DNA of 64,000 nt from Pseudomonas koreensis (GTDB lineage: Bacteria > Pseudomonadota > Gammaproteobacteria > Pseudomonadales > Pseudomonadaceae), in the NCBI RefSeq assembly GCF_012986595.1, contig NZ_JAAQYM010000007.1, positions 124,001-188,000 on the forward strand, in the 5' to 3' direction. A program made the translations under genes and the position numbers. Below the pieces are notes generated by a model. The model saw nothing but the letters and a program-made list of their open reading frames with translations. It had not been told where the DNA came from and searched no databases. Shown piece after piece: positions 8,690-16,312 of the stretch. Positions within the stretch are counted from its first letter, which is position 1. Each line of letters opens with the position of its first letter.

Positions 8690-9348
8690 CGACGCTCCTC
8701 CACCAGATAACCCACACCGCGAATGGTGCGGATCAGGTCGGTGGAGAATTTCTTGCGCAAGTGATGGATGTGCACTTCCAGGGTGTTGCTTTCCGCTTCC
8801 TCGTTCCAGCCGTACAGCAACTGGATCAGTTGATCGCGGGTCATCACCCGGCCCGGCGGCGACAGCAGTTCATGGAGCAGCTGATATTCCTTGGGCGTCA
8901 GGGCGACGGGCTGCCCCTGATAACTGACTTGCTGAGTCCCGGGGTTGAGGCTGATACCGGCGTGTTCGATCAGCGCCTGAGCGCGGCCGGCACTGCGCCG
9001 CAACAAGGCGCGCAGGCGCGCCTTGAGTTCGGCGAGGTCGAACGGTTTGACCAGGTAATCGTCGGCGCCGGCGTCCAGCCCGGCGATGCGGTCTTCGGTG
9101 GCATCGCGGGCGGTGAGGATCAGCACCGGCAGGTTCGACCCGCTGTCGCGCAGACGGCGCAGCACTTGGAGGCCGTCCATGCGCGGCAGGCCCAGATCAA
9201 GCACCGCCACGTCAAAGGTTTCACTGAGCAGCGCATGCAATGCGCTGCTGCCGTCCTTGAGCCAGTCGACGGTGTAGCCCTCGCGGCCCAGCGCCTGATG
9301 AATGCCTTCACCGAGCGCAACGTCATCCTCAATCAGTAGTAAACGCAC
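8686..9348 (-). CDS. OmpR-family response regulator, QseB/PmrA-like
   Basis: A 220-residue regulator. The receiver domain has the acidic pair Glu8-Asp9, phosphoacceptor Asp51 (AVLDLGLPRMDG) and Lys in LVKPFD. The C-terminal winged helix has the usual LTPKEYQLLHELL and VHIHHLRKKF elements ending in RTIRGVGYLVEERR, closest in feel to QseB/PmrA/TctD. It starts 11 bases after the TPR gene and overlaps its kinase. Two boxes of the type CTTAA(C/G)-N5-CTGAAG lie at the head of the operon, suggesting autoregulation. Confidence 0.93.
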   Translation of the reverse strand: MRLLLIEDDVALGEGIHQALGREGYTVDWLKDGSSALHALLSETFDVAVLDLGLPRMDGLQVLRRLRDSGSNLPVLILTARDATEDRIAGLDAGADDYLVKPFDLAELKARLRALLRRSAGRAQALIEHAGISLNPGTQQVSYQGQPVALTPKEYQLLHELLSPPGRVMTRDQLIQLLYGWNEEAESNTLEVHIHHLRKKFSTDLIRTIRGVGYLVEERR

Positions 9349-9359
9349 GCGGACTCCTG

Positions 9360-10004
9360 TCAGTCGAGTTTCTTGTTCACGTCCACCAGCAGGGCGGCGA
9401 TCTCTTTGCGGCGCCCGGCATCAGCGGTTTCCCGGCCTGGGCGCGGCGCGGCTTGCAGCGCTTTGAGCAACGCAGCCCTGGCTTCAGCGTAGCGCTTCTG
9501 ACGGTAGAGGTGATCGCCCCAGAAGTACAGGCTGTCGATGCCGTCCGGGTTCAGTTGCAAGGCTTGCTTGAGCAGTTGCTCGGCCTTGTCGCTGTCGCCG
9601 AAACCGATCGGCCAGCCCGGGACGCGATCATACAGCGCCGCCAGGCTGGTGTAGGCCGAACCTTGCAGGGCCTTGGGGTCGAGCGTCAGGGCTTTTTCCA
9701 GATCAGCCTTGGCGTCCTTGGCCTTGCCCAGCGCGCCGAGCCCGCCCTGGGCGCCGGCCCAACTGCTGGTGACAATGCCTTTCCAGATCCACGCTTCGGC
9801 CACCGCCGGACGCTGGGTGGTGAAGGCGCTGGCGTCGGACGCCAGCTGCTCGAACGCGGCAGCGCGTTGCTTTTCTGCCACTTCATATTGGATGTGCGCC
9901 CAACTCTGCTGGATCCCGTTGAGGCGCTGCTGATCGGCCGGTTCCAGCGCCCAGACGCTTTGGCTGAGGGCGGCGAACAACAGGCATGCGCTAAGTTTTT
10001 TCAT
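9360..10004 (-). CDS. Periplasmic TPR-containing protein
   Basis: A 214-residue protein with a cleavable signal peptide (MKKLSACLLFAALSQSVWA). After a helical N-terminal part, tetratricopeptide-like repeats run from about residue 95 to 185 (KADLEKALTLDPKALQGSAY, AEQLLKQALQLNPDGIDSLYF, AEARAALLKALQAAP). The start overlaps the end of the SDR gene by four bases (ATGA). TPR proteins act as scaffolds; here it could hold a periplasmic partner of the sensor kinase or of the operon's enzymes, but no function is known. Confidence 0.8.
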   Translation of the reverse strand: MKKLSACLLFAALSQSVWALEPADQQRLNGIQQSWAHIQYEVAEKQRAAAFEQLASDASAFTTQRPAVAEAWIWKGIVTSSWAGAQGGLGALGKAKDAKADLEKALTLDPKALQGSAYTSLAALYDRVPGWPIGFGDSDKAEQLLKQALQLNPDGIDSLYFWGDHLYRQKRYAEARAALLKALQAAPRPGRETADAGRRKEIAALLVDVNKKLD

Positions 10005-10810
10005 GGCTTCAGGGACTCGTTGTCGGATTTTTCACTGAGGCGGCGAATCAGCGGCAGTTGCTTGCGCAGGCCTCGATCCACCAAGTGCGGCAGCAGGTTG
10101 TTTAGGCGCACGAAAAAGCGCTCCGGCCAGCCCAGGTACAAGTCGCGACGGTCGCCGGCAATCGCATGGACTACCGCCGAGGCCACGGTTTGCGGGTCAT
10201 CGACGTTGGACTTGAGCGCGTCGTTCAAGGCTTGCGCCGCTGCACTGTTCATCGACGTGCGGGTGGCCCGGGGCGCCACATACAGCACGTTGACCCGGGT
10301 GTCGGCCAGTTCCCGGCGCAGCGCTTCGGAGAAACCGCGCAGGGCGAACTTGGTCGCGCAGTAACTGGCGTAACCGGCGTAGCCAATCGAGCCGTAGGTG
10401 GAGCCGACATTCACCACCATGGCGCTGTCGGCCTCTTTGAGCAGCGGCAGCAGCAGTTTGGTCAGGCAGATCGGCGCACTGATGTTCACCGCCAGCATCG
10501 CGTTGATCTCGCTGTCATCCAGCTGCTCGAGCATGGCGAAGTGGTTGACCCCGGCGGCGTTGATCAGCAGGTTGATGCCGCCGATGGCTTCGGCGGCGGC
10601 CAGCACTTTGCGCCGGTCGCTGAGAAAGGTCAGGTCGGCGGCGACCCAGCACAGGCTGTCGGGGAAGCGCGCCAGCAGCGGCGCCAGCGCCTCCTCATGC
10701 CGCGCCACGGCCAGCACCTTGGCACCGGCGGCGCACAAGGCCTCGGTAATCGCCATGCCGATGCCGCCACTGGCACCGGTCAAGACCACCCGTGCGTCAC
10801 GCAGCTGCAT
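10001..10810 (-). CDS. Short-chain dehydrogenase/reductase (SDR)
   Basis: A 269-residue NAD(P)-dependent oxidoreductase. The N-terminus has the cofactor motif TGASGGIG, followed by NAAGV and the catalytic Ser-Tyr-Lys (VGSTYGSIGYAGYASYCATKFA). The start at 10810 places the Rossmann fold right at the N-terminus and overlaps the preceding gene by 14 bases. The hydrophobic C-terminal extension resembles SDRs acting on lipids. In the operon it may reduce or oxidise a product of the ligase and di-iron enzyme; the substrate is inferred only from neighbours. Confidence 0.88.
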   Translation of the reverse strand: MQLRDARVVLTGASGGIGMAITEALCAAGAKVLAVARHEEALAPLLARFPDSLCWVAADLTFLSDRRKVLAAAEAIGGINLLINAAGVNHFAMLEQLDDSEINAMLAVNISAPICLTKLLLPLLKEADSAMVVNVGSTYGSIGYAGYASYCATKFALRGFSEALRRELADTRVNVLYVAPRATRTSMNSAAAQALNDALKSNVDDPQTVASAVVHAIAGDRRDLYLGWPERFFVRLNNLLPHLVDRGLRKQLPLIRRLSEKSDNESLKP

Positions 10811-11471
10811 GTTGAGTCTCCGCGTCACGCGGCAGGCCACGGAACATGTCGGTGTACAGGCGATAGACGACTTTCGAGGCGTGAATCACTGCCGCCTGGT
10901 CCTGCGGATCTTCCAGCTGATTCATCAGTCGGCGATAGGTTTGCATGTGCTCGATGTCCAGCGAACCGTGCGAGTTCAGGTAGCTGAACGCGGTGTCCGG
11001 CAGCGCCAGACGCTCGCGAATGCTGCCCGCCGCGTGGGTCGCCAGGGCGATGCTGGTGCCTTCGAGCACGTTGACCATGCCGAACAGGCCCACCGGGTTG
11101 CCGCGGGCGATCAGGTCGTAGAGAAAACTCACCATCAGTTCGATCGGCAGCGAAGGCTGGCCGTCGCGCACCGCATCGCGATCACCGCCACATTCAGCGA
11201 TGTCGTTGAGCACCCAGTGCTCGTGGCCGTATTCGTCTTCGATGTACTCGGCCACCGCTTTGCGCAGCCATTCCAGGCGCGTCGGCAGGCGCGCACCGCA
11301 GGCCATCATCAGCGGCACGGTGTGGCGCACGTGGTAATACGCCTGCGCGAGAAACGCCCGATAGCTGTCGAGGCTGACCTTGCCTTGCAGGGCATCGAGG
11401 ATGATCGGCAGGTTGAACAGCTCATGGCGTTCCTGTTGCGTGGCTTCTTGCAGGGTGTCGAAAAAACTCAT
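10797..11471 (-). CDS. Haem-oxygenase-like di-iron protein (TenA/iron-containing redox family)
   Basis: A 224-residue all-helical protein. The metal-ligand pattern of haem-oxygenase-like di-iron oxidases can be read: Glu80-x2-His83 (EYGHEHW), Glu137 (VLEGTS), and His168-x3-Asp172-x2-His175 (HGSLDIEHM). This superfamily includes UndA, which converts medium-chain fatty acids to terminal alkenes, and oxidases of natural-product pathways. The gene is overlapped on both sides (4 bases with the ligase, 14 with the SDR), so it belongs to the same pathway. A TenA thiaminase role is less likely: no thiamine genes are nearby and the di-iron ligands are complete. Confidence 0.78.
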   Translation of the reverse strand: MSFFDTLQEATQQERHELFNLPIILDALQGKVSLDSYRAFLAQAYYHVRHTVPLMMACGARLPTRLEWLRKAVAEYIEDEYGHEHWVLNDIAECGGDRDAVRDGQPSLPIELMVSFLYDLIARGNPVGLFGMVNVLEGTSIALATHAAGSIRERLALPDTAFSYLNSHGSLDIEHMQTYRRLMNQLEDPQDQAAVIHASKVVYRLYTDMFRGLPRDAETQHAAA

Positions 11472-12949
11472 GATGCGGACTCCTCGGAAACAGCGGATTC
11501 AGTCAGTTGGGCGTGGTACTGCGCGACGATTGCTTCGCGGCGCGGCCGGCCATTGGCGGTGAGCAAACCATTGCTGGCGGTGAACGGTTGCGGCAGGCGT
11601 GTCCAGCGATGCACTTGGGCGTAATCGGGTAAGGCTTCGTTGGCTTCGGCGACCGCCGCCGCCAGCTCCGCGTCGCTGCAATCGGCGCGGTGCGGCCAGA
11701 GCAGGGCGTGGTTGTGCGGCAGGGCCTCGCCGTAGACGAAGGCCTGGGCGATGTGACGGCGCTGGGTCAGTTCGGACTCGACCCATTCCGGGTTGACGTT
11801 GCGTCCGAAACTGGTGACGAACTGGTGCTTCTTGCGGCCCTTGAGGTAGAGAAAACCTTCCGGATCGAACTCGCCCAGATCTCCGCTTGGCCACCATTCC
11901 TCGGCGTACGCCGTGTCGCCCAGATAACCGAGCAGGGTCGAGCCCTTGATCAGCACTTCACCGTCCTCGGCCAGGCGCACTTCAACGTGCGGCAGCGGCT
12001 GGCCGACGCTGCCCGGACGCCGCGCGCCGGGGCGATTGAGGCACACCACCGAGGCGCACTCGGACAAGCCGTAACCTTCAAACACCGGCAGACCGACACG
12101 CTGCGCGCGGTGCAGCAAATCCTCCGACACCCGCGCCCCCCCGACGGCGGCGAAGCGCAGTTTTTGCGGGTCGAAGGCCTTCTGTTCGGCGGCGCTGACC
12201 AGCATCAGCAACAGTTGCGGCACCAGAATCAGACTCTCCGGCGCCCGCCCGGCCAGATAGCCCAGCAGGTGCGGGACATCAACGCCGCTGGCGCCCTGGA
12301 TGCCCAGGGTTTTCTGGCTCGGCAGACTCAACGTCGCACCGGCGTACAGCGCGGCGTAGCAACCGAGGTTTTCCAGCAGAATCGCCAGCGGCAACAGCGC
12401 CAGATGATGCTGCGGATCGGTGGACTTGCTCGCCTGCTCCAGCTCTCGCGCCACGCGCAGCAGACTGTCGGCACTCAGGCACACGCCTTTCGGCGTGCCA
12501 GTGGTGCCGGATGTGAAAGTCAGTTTGGCGGTGCCGGCCGGCATCCGACTCGGGCCATCGAACGTGCGGCACCAGAACTCGCCACGTTGTTCATAGCCGG
12601 CGGCGAGCAGTTCGGCTTCCAGTTCAGGTGCGGCGATCACTCGTTCGGCCTGGCTTTGCTGCAGACAATGTGCGCGTTGCGCCGGGCTGAAAAACGGCGG
12701 CAGGGTCACGCAGGTCAGGCCTTCGAACAGCACGGCCAGATCCCACAGCATCGCGTCGACACCGTTGTCCAGCGCCAGGCCAATCACCTGCGCCTGTTCA
12801 TCGCGCAGGCGCTCCTGGCGATACAGCACCTCGGCGTACAGCGTGGCGTAATCGAGCTTCAGCGTGTCGCCCCACAGGGCGGTGGTGTTGTCATTGCGCC
12901 GGGCATGGTCGCGCAAGGTTTCCTGGAAGCGTTGCAGCTCAAGCGACAT
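11468..12949 (-). CDS. AMP-dependent acyl ligase (ANL superfamily)
   Basis: A 493-residue adenylate-forming enzyme. The phosphate loop is LTFTSGTTGTPKGV, the A5 motif is YGLSECAS and the A7/A8 region is SGDLGEFDPEGFLYLKGRKKHQFVTS. The A10 position, normally Gly-Lys in the C-terminal domain, reads NGRPRR, so the catalytic Lys is Arg468. The start at 12949 is chosen because the upstream extension would run through the preceding gene. It presumably activates a carboxylic acid as acyl-AMP for transfer by a neighbour; no carrier-protein gene is in the operon. It overlaps the hemolysin-family gene by 11 bases. Confidence 0.88.
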   Translation of the reverse strand: MSLELQRFQETLRDHARRNDNTTALWGDTLKLDYATLYAEVLYRQERLRDEQAQVIGLALDNGVDAMLWDLAVLFEGLTCVTLPPFFSPAQRAHCLQQSQAERVIAAPELEAELLAAGYEQRGEFWCRTFDGPSRMPAGTAKLTFTSGTTGTPKGVCLSADSLLRVARELEQASKSTDPQHHLALLPLAILLENLGCYAALYAGATLSLPSQKTLGIQGASGVDVPHLLGYLAGRAPESLILVPQLLLMLVSAAEQKAFDPQKLRFAAVGGARVSEDLLHRAQRVGLPVFEGYGLSECASVVCLNRPGARRPGSVGQPLPHVEVRLAEDGEVLIKGSTLLGYLGDTAYAEEWWPSGDLGEFDPEGFLYLKGRKKHQFVTSFGRNVNPEWVESELTQRRHIAQAFVYGEALPHNHALLWPHRADCSDAELAAAVAEANEALPDYAQVHRWTRLPQPFTASNGLLTANGRPRREAIVAQYHAQLTESAVSEESAS

Positions 12950-13616
12950 GGCAGGCTCCTTCAATCGAACCCGGCAGACCCAGGCGGGTAAACAGGCCGA
13001 TATTGCGCAGATGGATGAAGCCGGCGCGGATGTTGCCGACATGCACCCAGGGTTTGCTTTCGTAATAACTGCCCCAGTGTTGACGCTCGTCACCCAGTCG
13101 TTCCGGGTCGGCGGCGCATAATGTCACTGGCTTCAGACCGAGCCGATGGAAGCTGTTGACCAGCCCGATGTTGCCGGTGAACGTCACCCATTCCAGGCCG
13201 CCCATCGCCAGCAGGTAGGTGATGGCGATGATGCTCAGCCGCGCACTGCCGGTGTCGCTGGCGGCGAGGTTGCCGACCTCGACGATGGCGCTGCGCTCGA
13301 CCGCACGATCCGCCGCTGCACTGATCAAGGGTTCGATCGGCTCATCCAGGTAGCGCTCCAGAAACAGCGGCTGCAGATGCGCTCGGCGCACCCCGGCCAC
13401 CGCGCACAGTTCGCCGTCGCCGTTGTGCATGCCGAACAGCTCGGGCATAAAGTGTCGGATGTCGGCGCCGTGGGCTTTGCGAAAGCGTTGCTGGATGAAG
13501 GCTTCGAAGGTCTCTCGCAGCGCGTCGTCGGGCAGCGCGCCGGTCAAGGTCATCTGCGGCGTTTCGGCTTGACCGAAGCGCAGGGGAAGGGGGATGTTCC
13601 AGTCGAATTCGGGCAT
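12939..13616 (-). CDS. Thermostable hemolysin family protein (GNAT/LuxI-like fold)
   Basis: A 225-residue protein of the thermostable-hemolysin family, which is related to GNAT acyltransferases and autoinducer synthases. Visible family features are the N-terminal FIQQRFRKAHGADIRHFMPELFG, ELCAVAGVRRA, the EVGNLAA strand, and VTFTGNIGLVNSFHRLGL near the end. There is no signal peptide. Despite the historical family name, a haemolytic role is not evident; an N- or O-acyltransferase using the product of the adjacent acyl ligase is more consistent. It is the first gene of the operon and has a GGAGG ribosome site. Confidence 0.8.
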   Translation of the reverse strand: MPEFDWNIPLPLRFGQAETPQMTLTGALPDDALRETFEAFIQQRFRKAHGADIRHFMPELFGMHNGDGELCAVAGVRRAHLQPLFLERYLDEPIEPLISAAADRAVERSAIVEVGNLAASDTGSARLSIIAITYLLAMGGLEWVTFTGNIGLVNSFHRLGLKPVTLCAADPERLGDERQHWGSYYESKPWVHVGNIRAGFIHLRNIGLFTRLGLPGSIEGACHVA

Positions 13617-13664
13617 GGGCAGAACGCCTCCCTCAATGGTTTGAGTGGAGTATCGAAGGCATTT

Positions 13665-13681
13665 CTTAACGAAGTCTGAAG
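13665..13681 (+). promoter_or_regulatory. Response-regulator-like box 1
   Basis: Reads CTTAACGAAGTCTGAAG, two direct half-sites separated by five bases (CTTAAC-N5-CTGAAG). This matches the general PmrA/QseB pattern YTTAAK-N5-YTTAAK with one or two deviations. It lies between the operon start (13616) and the divergent cytochrome b561 gene (13824). A further TTAACGAAG copy is at 13693-13701. Confidence 0.5.
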
Positions 13682-13709
13682 GTGAAAAAATGTTAACGAA
13701 GCAGTCTGT

Positions 13710-13726
13710 CTTCAGACTGTCTTAAG
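13710..13726 (-). promoter_or_regulatory. Response-regulator-like box 2, opposite orientation
   Basis: On the minus strand this reads CTTAAGACAGTCTGAAG, the same CTTAA-N6-CTGAAG layout as box 1 but reversed. It partly overlaps a 7-bp hairpin (CAGTCTG/CAGACTG at 13702-13719). Two oppositely oriented copies between divergent genes suggest that one regulator controls both directions. Confidence 0.5.
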
Positions 13727-13823
13727 GCTGGGTGGGCAAGGTGGCACCGTCGGTTCGCCCGGCACCGGATCGAGGCGGTCGAACGAATCGACCGTCGCTC
13801 ACGACACTATCGAGGCGCTAATC

Positions 13824-14372
13824 ATGACCCGCGACAACGCCGTACCGCGTTATGGAAAACTGTCAATTACGTTGCACTGGCTGATGCTGGCGCTGTTCGT
13901 CGGCGTGTATGCCTGCGTCGAAATCAAGGGCTTCATGCCCAAGGGCAGCGAAGCGCGCGGCCTGCTGATGGGCTTCCACGGCCTGTTCGGCACGAGCATC
14001 TTCGTCCTGGTCTGGGTGCGCCTGCTCGGCCGCCTGAGCCCACGCCCGCCGATCACCCCCAAGCCACCGGCCTGGCAGACCGGCATCTCGCACCTGATGC
14101 ACCTGGCGCTGTACGGGCTGATGATCGCCACGCCGATCCTCGCCTGGCTGATGCTCGCCGCCGCCGACAAACCGTTCCCGTACTTCGGCTTCCACGTCCC
14201 GGCGCCGGTGGCGATCGACCCGGACTTCGCCAAACAACTCAAGTACTGGCATGAAACGCTGGGCAGCGCGGGCTACTGGCTGATCGGCCTGCACGCGGCG
14301 GCGGGGCTGTTTCACCACTACTGGGTGCGGGATAACACGCTGGTTCGGATGTTGCCGGGCCGCACGGATTAA
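13824..14372 (+). CDS. Cytochrome b561
   Basis: A 182-residue inner-membrane di-haem protein with four membrane helices and the expected His ligands (SITLHWLML, GFHGLFG, LMHLALYG, GLHAAAGLFHHYW). The family moves electrons between quinol and small acceptors such as superoxide. It is divergent from the seven-gene operon and shares its regulatory region with two QseB/PmrA-like boxes. Confidence 0.92.
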   Translation: MTRDNAVPRYGKLSITLHWLMLALFVGVYACVEIKGFMPKGSEARGLLMGFHGLFGTSIFVLVWVRLLGRLSPRPPITPKPPAWQTGISHLMHLALYGLMIATPILAWLMLAAADKPFPYFGFHVPAPVAIDPDFAKQLKYWHETLGSAGYWLIGLHAAAGLFHHYWVRDNTLVRMLPGRTD

Positions 14373-14382
14373 CCTTGATCTA

Positions 14383-14475
14383 CCTGTAGGAGTGAGCCTG
14401 CTCGCGATAGCGGTAGACCCGTCAGCACGGGTGTCGACTGAACAGACGCCATCGCGAGCAGGCTCACTCCTACAA
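14383..14475. repeat. REPIN, family A
   Basis: A pair of inverted GTAGGAGTGAGCCTGCTCGC repeats directly after the cytochrome b561 stop codon; it may act as a transcription or mRNA-stability barrier. Confidence 0.88.
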
Positions 14476-14561
14476 GTTTTGTGGTGTGTTCAAGTAATCG
14501 ACGCTTCAGGTTTTGCACCTGCCTGCCGATGAAATCTGCACGATTTCAACGGATGCCGTTC

Positions 14562-15455
14562 ATGAACAAGGTTGTTGCTTTACTGGCGCTTACCGCCCTC
14601 GTCGCAGGCTGCAAATCGCTCAACCATCTTCAGGTTGCGGATCAGGAATTCCCCACTTTCCGTTGTGCCAACTACTTCAAACAAGCGTCGATGAGCGAGC
14701 AGCAAGTCGCTGAAATTCGCTATCTCAGTACTCAGAACGCCAACTGCAAAGTGATTCTCGGCGAGATGTACGAACAGGGCCGTGGCGTGCCGCAGGACAT
14801 CGATAAGGCCAAGGATATCTATGAGTCAGTGGCCCGAAGAGCGCCGAATGTCTATAGCCGATTGGGCGACATGGCCGCAGCGGGTGTCGGCGGGCCGGTG
14901 GATATGGTGGCAGCCAGGGATTTTTATCAGCGTTCCATCGCCGAACCCGGCAATACCGAAATGGAACTCAAAGTGGCCGATTTCCTGGAAAACGGCAGAG
15001 GTGGCCCGCAGGATCTTCAAGGTGCACTGAACCTCTACTTCAAAGCCAACGCCTGGGACAACCTCCAACGCCTGCGCGCCAAAGGCGTGGCAATGACGAC
15101 CGAGCAACAACAGCAGTACAACAAGATTTACGTCCGTCAGGTGCAGTTCGGCGTCAGAGAGACGATGCGAGAGATCGAGGAAAGTCTGGCGCAAGAAAAG
15201 CTTTCGACCCCCGAGCGCAAACCCGTACTGCTGGAGCTGACGTACACACCCGGTTCGTTAGTGCCAGTGATCTCGCTGCAGCAAAGCTGTGGCAACAGCG
15301 CTATCGACCAAAAGGTCTTGCAAGGCTTTAGCGATTACCGATTCCCCGGTGATCCGATCTTGCCGCCGGAGCAGAAGAATCACGCGACCATCGCCAGCGT
15401 CAGAACAGACGGGCTGACCGAGAGGGAACGACTCAGAGCGCTATCAAGAAAATAA
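14562..15455 (+). CDS. Sel1-repeat lipoprotein
   Basis: A 297-residue lipoprotein: the signal peptide ends in the lipobox LVAGC. Sel1-like repeats occupy about residues 60-170 (ILGEMYEQGRGVPQDIDKAKDIYE, RLGDMAAAGVGGPVDMVAARDFY, DFLENGRGGPQDLQGALNLYF). The C-terminal third has no recognised domain. The start at 14562 is chosen because it begins the signal peptide; an in-frame GTG at 14481 lies next to the REPIN. No partner gene is evident. Confidence 0.82.
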   Translation: MNKVVALLALTALVAGCKSLNHLQVADQEFPTFRCANYFKQASMSEQQVAEIRYLSTQNANCKVILGEMYEQGRGVPQDIDKAKDIYESVARRAPNVYSRLGDMAAAGVGGPVDMVAARDFYQRSIAEPGNTEMELKVADFLENGRGGPQDLQGALNLYFKANAWDNLQRLRAKGVAMTTEQQQQYNKIYVRQVQFGVRETMREIEESLAQEKLSTPERKPVLLELTYTPGSLVPVISLQQSCGNSAIDQKVLQGFSDYRFPGDPILPPEQKNHATIASVRTDGLTERERLRALSRK

Positions 15456-15582
15456 GTGCTGCGGCGTAGCACGAACATGCCTATATGGGCCACTTGCCGG
15501 AACAGCGTCCCGCGTCCACTCTATGACCTGCCGACAAGGAGCGTCCGCCGACCCTCCGTCGTGACCCAAGGGAGCTGGCAGC

Positions 15583-15795
15583 ATGAGCGAAGACAACAAG
15601 GTAAAAGGCCCGGCGTCGTACTTTCCCGCTATCGAAAAGAAATACGGCCAGCCTATCGAGCACTGGCTGAACCTGCTCGCCGGCATCACCGACAAGAAGC
15701 ACATGGAGCTGGTGGCGTGGCTCAAGGAGGAACACGGCATGGGCCACGGTCATGCCAACGCCTTGGTTGCGCATCATCTGACGGTTAAAAAGTGA
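15583..15795 (+). CDS. DUF4287 domain protein
   Basis: A 70-residue protein. The DUF4287 core is recognisable: GPASYFPAIEKKYG, then HWLNLL, KKHMELVAWLKEEHGMGHGHANALVAH. Function is unknown; members are often found beside small acetyltransferase or DUF5655 genes. It lies 13 bases before the GNAT gene and is probably co-transcribed with it. Confidence 0.85.
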   Translation: MSEDNKVKGPASYFPAIEKKYGQPIEHWLNLLAGITDKKHMELVAWLKEEHGMGHGHANALVAHHLTVKK

Positions 15796-15808
15796 GGGCA
15801 GGGCAGCG

Positions 15809-16312
15809 ATGAATTTCTCCCACCGGCCAGTGACGGCCGACGACGTCAAAACCCTCTGCAGCTTTCCGCAAGGCGAACAAGAGCTGTTCTTCATGTTCCC
15901 GAAAGCGAGCTTCCCGCTGACGGAAGAGCAAATGCACACCGCGATCAGCCAGCGCTTCGACTCCACGGCGTTCTTGGCCAACGGCGAGTTCGTCGGCTTC
16001 GCCAACTTCTACCGTGCCGAGCACGACGGCGTCTGCTGCATCGGCAACGTCATCGTCGCGCCATACGCCCGGGGCCAGGGTGTCGCTCGCTACATTGTCG
16101 AAACCATGACCGCCGTCGGCTTCGAAAAGTATCAGGCCAGGGAAGTGCAGCTGTCCTGCTTCAACGAAAACACCGCTGGGTTGCTGCTTTACCCGAAACT
16201 CGGCTTCGTGCCGTTCTCCATCGAAGAGCGTGCTGCGCCGGGTGGCAGGCGTGTGGCGCTGATCAACATGACGCGGAGCAGAGGCGCAGCGAATGCCACT
16301 CACCTTCCATAA
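15809..16312 (+). CDS. GNAT family N-acetyltransferase
   Basis: A 167-residue acetyltransferase. The acetyl-CoA loop is VIVAPYARGQGVARYIV, and the closing FNENTAGLLLYPKLGFVPF is the usual GNAT motif B. Its 3' end overlaps the DapF-like gene by 20 bases, so the two are coupled. Substrate unknown. Confidence 0.9.
   Translation: MNFSHRPVTADDVKTLCSFPQGEQELFFMFPKASFPLTEEQMHTAISQRFDSTAFLANGEFVGFANFYRAEHDGVCCIGNVIVAPYARGQGVARYIVETMTAVGFEKYQAREVQLSCFNENTAGLLLYPKLGFVPFSIEERAAPGGRRVALINMTRSRGAANATHLP

Noticed and set aside
12939..13616. Haemolytic toxin call for the thermostable-hemolysin family protein
   Set aside because: No signal peptide, no pore-forming features, and it heads an enzyme operon; the family name is historical.
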